This document shows positions 63,531 through 64,000 of a stretch of DNA of 64,000 nt, one piece after another. Source of the DNA: Bigelowiella natans CCMP2755 (taxonomy: Eukaryota; Cercozoa; Chlorarachniophyceae); NCBI GenBank assembly GCA_000320545.1, contig ADNK01000828.1, positions 124,001 through 188,000 on the forward strand, read 5' to 3'. Both the position numbers and the translations under genes were made by a program. Positions within the stretch are counted from its first letter, which is position 1. Every line of letters starts with the position of its first letter. The notes under the pieces are model-generated. The model had not been told where the DNA came from, did no database searches, and worked only from the letters and a program-made list of their open reading frames with translations.

Positions 63531-64000
63531 GATAATGGTAATAAATTTCTCCTTCCTCATACTTTCTCTCTCCTCATCACCGCGATCGTGATCGTTATCA
63601 TCATCATTCACAAACAAACTCCAGGGAGGGATACGGAAAGACTTGATGGCTCTTCTCTCGGGACTTCATAACCTCTGTGATCTAGTCCCATGGCAAGGAA
63701 GAAAATGGAAGAGGGTCAGATCATTACTTTAGCTGGTCAATAATTAGGATGATGATGATGATATATGGGCTTTACAGATATTGTATTTGTACTCCTCTCT
63801 TCCATTCGTGGTTGTTGTTTGTTCTTATCACACTTACGATGTTAGCACCACCGCCACCACCGACTGACTAGCCTTGTTTGTTAAAGGTTGGTCTAGGGGA
63901 TCTTCAAGACCCAAATGCTCGCAAAAAATACTTCAAAAAGGCTATGCTGGTAACACTATGTAGTCTGGTTTTTCTTTGTGATATAATATATATATATATA
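55961..64000 (+). CDS. BAR - TPR - auxilin-type J-domain protein (3' end outside window)
   Basis: Likely clathrin-uncoating cochaperone with its own membrane-curvature module. The first exons (55961-56185, 56318-56401, 56560-56691, about 56806-56863, 56931-57013, 57230-57333 and 57498-57594) encode about 240 residues of amphipathic helix (MDFLKKGLASASKMVGSASD; FRxIFDECFVRLMETQVSYYEKAAEM), the plan of an amphiphysin/endophilin-like BAR domain. Next come acidic and Gln/Glu-rich linkers (58118-58249, 58319-58454). A TPR set follows: AEMYKKAGVAAFKESHFEEA (58769 on), EFGKALSVL (59053 on), CSCLSNRAM (59408-59460), IVKDASLCISLKP (59598-59680) and LINRGFAYEALGK (59880-59937). Disordered Ser/Gly/Gln linkers (60260-62410) contain NLFDWD and IFDEIFGSD motifs. 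The C-terminal auxilin J region has RKDLMALLSGLHNL, a WQGRKWKR stretch and NARKKYFKKAML (63626-63950). The HPD loop would fall in the next exon, beyond the window. Confidence 0.82.
61179..61224. repeat. 17-base G run followed by (GA)n
   Basis: A G homopolymer at 61179-61195 then GA units, in an intron of the BAR-TPR-auxilin gene. Comparable runs are G13 at 60052-60064 and C14 at 60465-60478. Confidence 0.85.

Noticed and set aside
1-64000. Transposons, retroelements, viral insertions, rRNA or tRNA genes
   Set aside because: No reverse transcriptase, transposase, integrase or capsid-like frames, no long terminal or inverted repeats, and no tRNA/rRNA signatures were seen by eye; covariance-model and repeat-library searches were not possible here.

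Overview
This window is nuclear DNA from an intron-rich, photosynthetic eukaryote with a secondary plastid of green-algal origin. A chlorarachniophyte (Rhizaria, Bigelowiella/Lotharella type) fits best; this is inference. The main evidence is a nuclear gene for the plastid ATP synthase b' subunit (AtpG, 18076-19033, minus) whose product starts with a secretory signal peptide followed by a transit-peptide-like stretch. Red-lineage secondary plastids normally keep atpG in the plastid genome, while green plastids have it in the nucleus. A Rubisco-LSMT/SETD3-like SET methyltransferase (48429-54680, minus) also begins with a signal peptide. Introns are canonical GT-AG, mostly 40-250 nt in the first 20 kb and much longer and microsatellite-laden from about 21.5 kb onward. 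No bacterial-type operons, rRNA, tRNA or CRISPR arrays were seen.

Left part (1-21.5 kb): compact genes strictly alternating in strand. They are an FIH-like JmjC/cupin hydroxylase (-), a single-domain FLUC/CrcB fluoride channel (+), an unknown charged protein (-), a coiled-coil/SH3 protein (+), an AP2/ERF transcription factor (-), a Lys-rich SCI1-like nuclear protein (+), AtpG (-) and the proteasome assembly chaperone PAC1/PSMG1 (+). Divergent starts are 0.4-0.7 kb apart. Convergent 3' ends are separated by 0.7-1.3 kb spacers crowded with palindromic tetramers (CTAG, GCATGC, GTAC, TGCA).

Middle part (21.5-45 kb): three minus-strand genes. First is a C2CD5 orthologue spread over 12 kb of microsatellite-rich introns. 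Second is a CPA2-type cation/proton antiporter that I could splice completely; it carries a signal peptide and two EGF-like modules in front of the transporter. Third is a GT31 beta-1,3-galactosyltransferase-like enzyme.

Right part (45-64 kb): a two-domain secreted RNase T2 whose repeated domains are almost identical even in their introns (+); the SET methyltransferase (-); a small unknown two-helix membrane protein (-); and, running off the right edge, a BAR - TPR - auxilin-type J-domain protein (+), an unusual candidate for clathrin uncoating coupled to membrane curvature.

The genes do not form one pathway. The most novel items are the EGF-antiporter, the BAR-TPR-auxilin protein, the internally duplicated RNase T2 with an apparent gene-conversion tract, and the palindrome-rich convergent spacers. 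Exon boundaries were read by eye from splice consensus and frame continuity. Where every phase closes (FLUC, SCI1-like, AtpG, PAC1, antiporter, RNase T2, the 122-aa protein) the model is strong; elsewhere it is partial.
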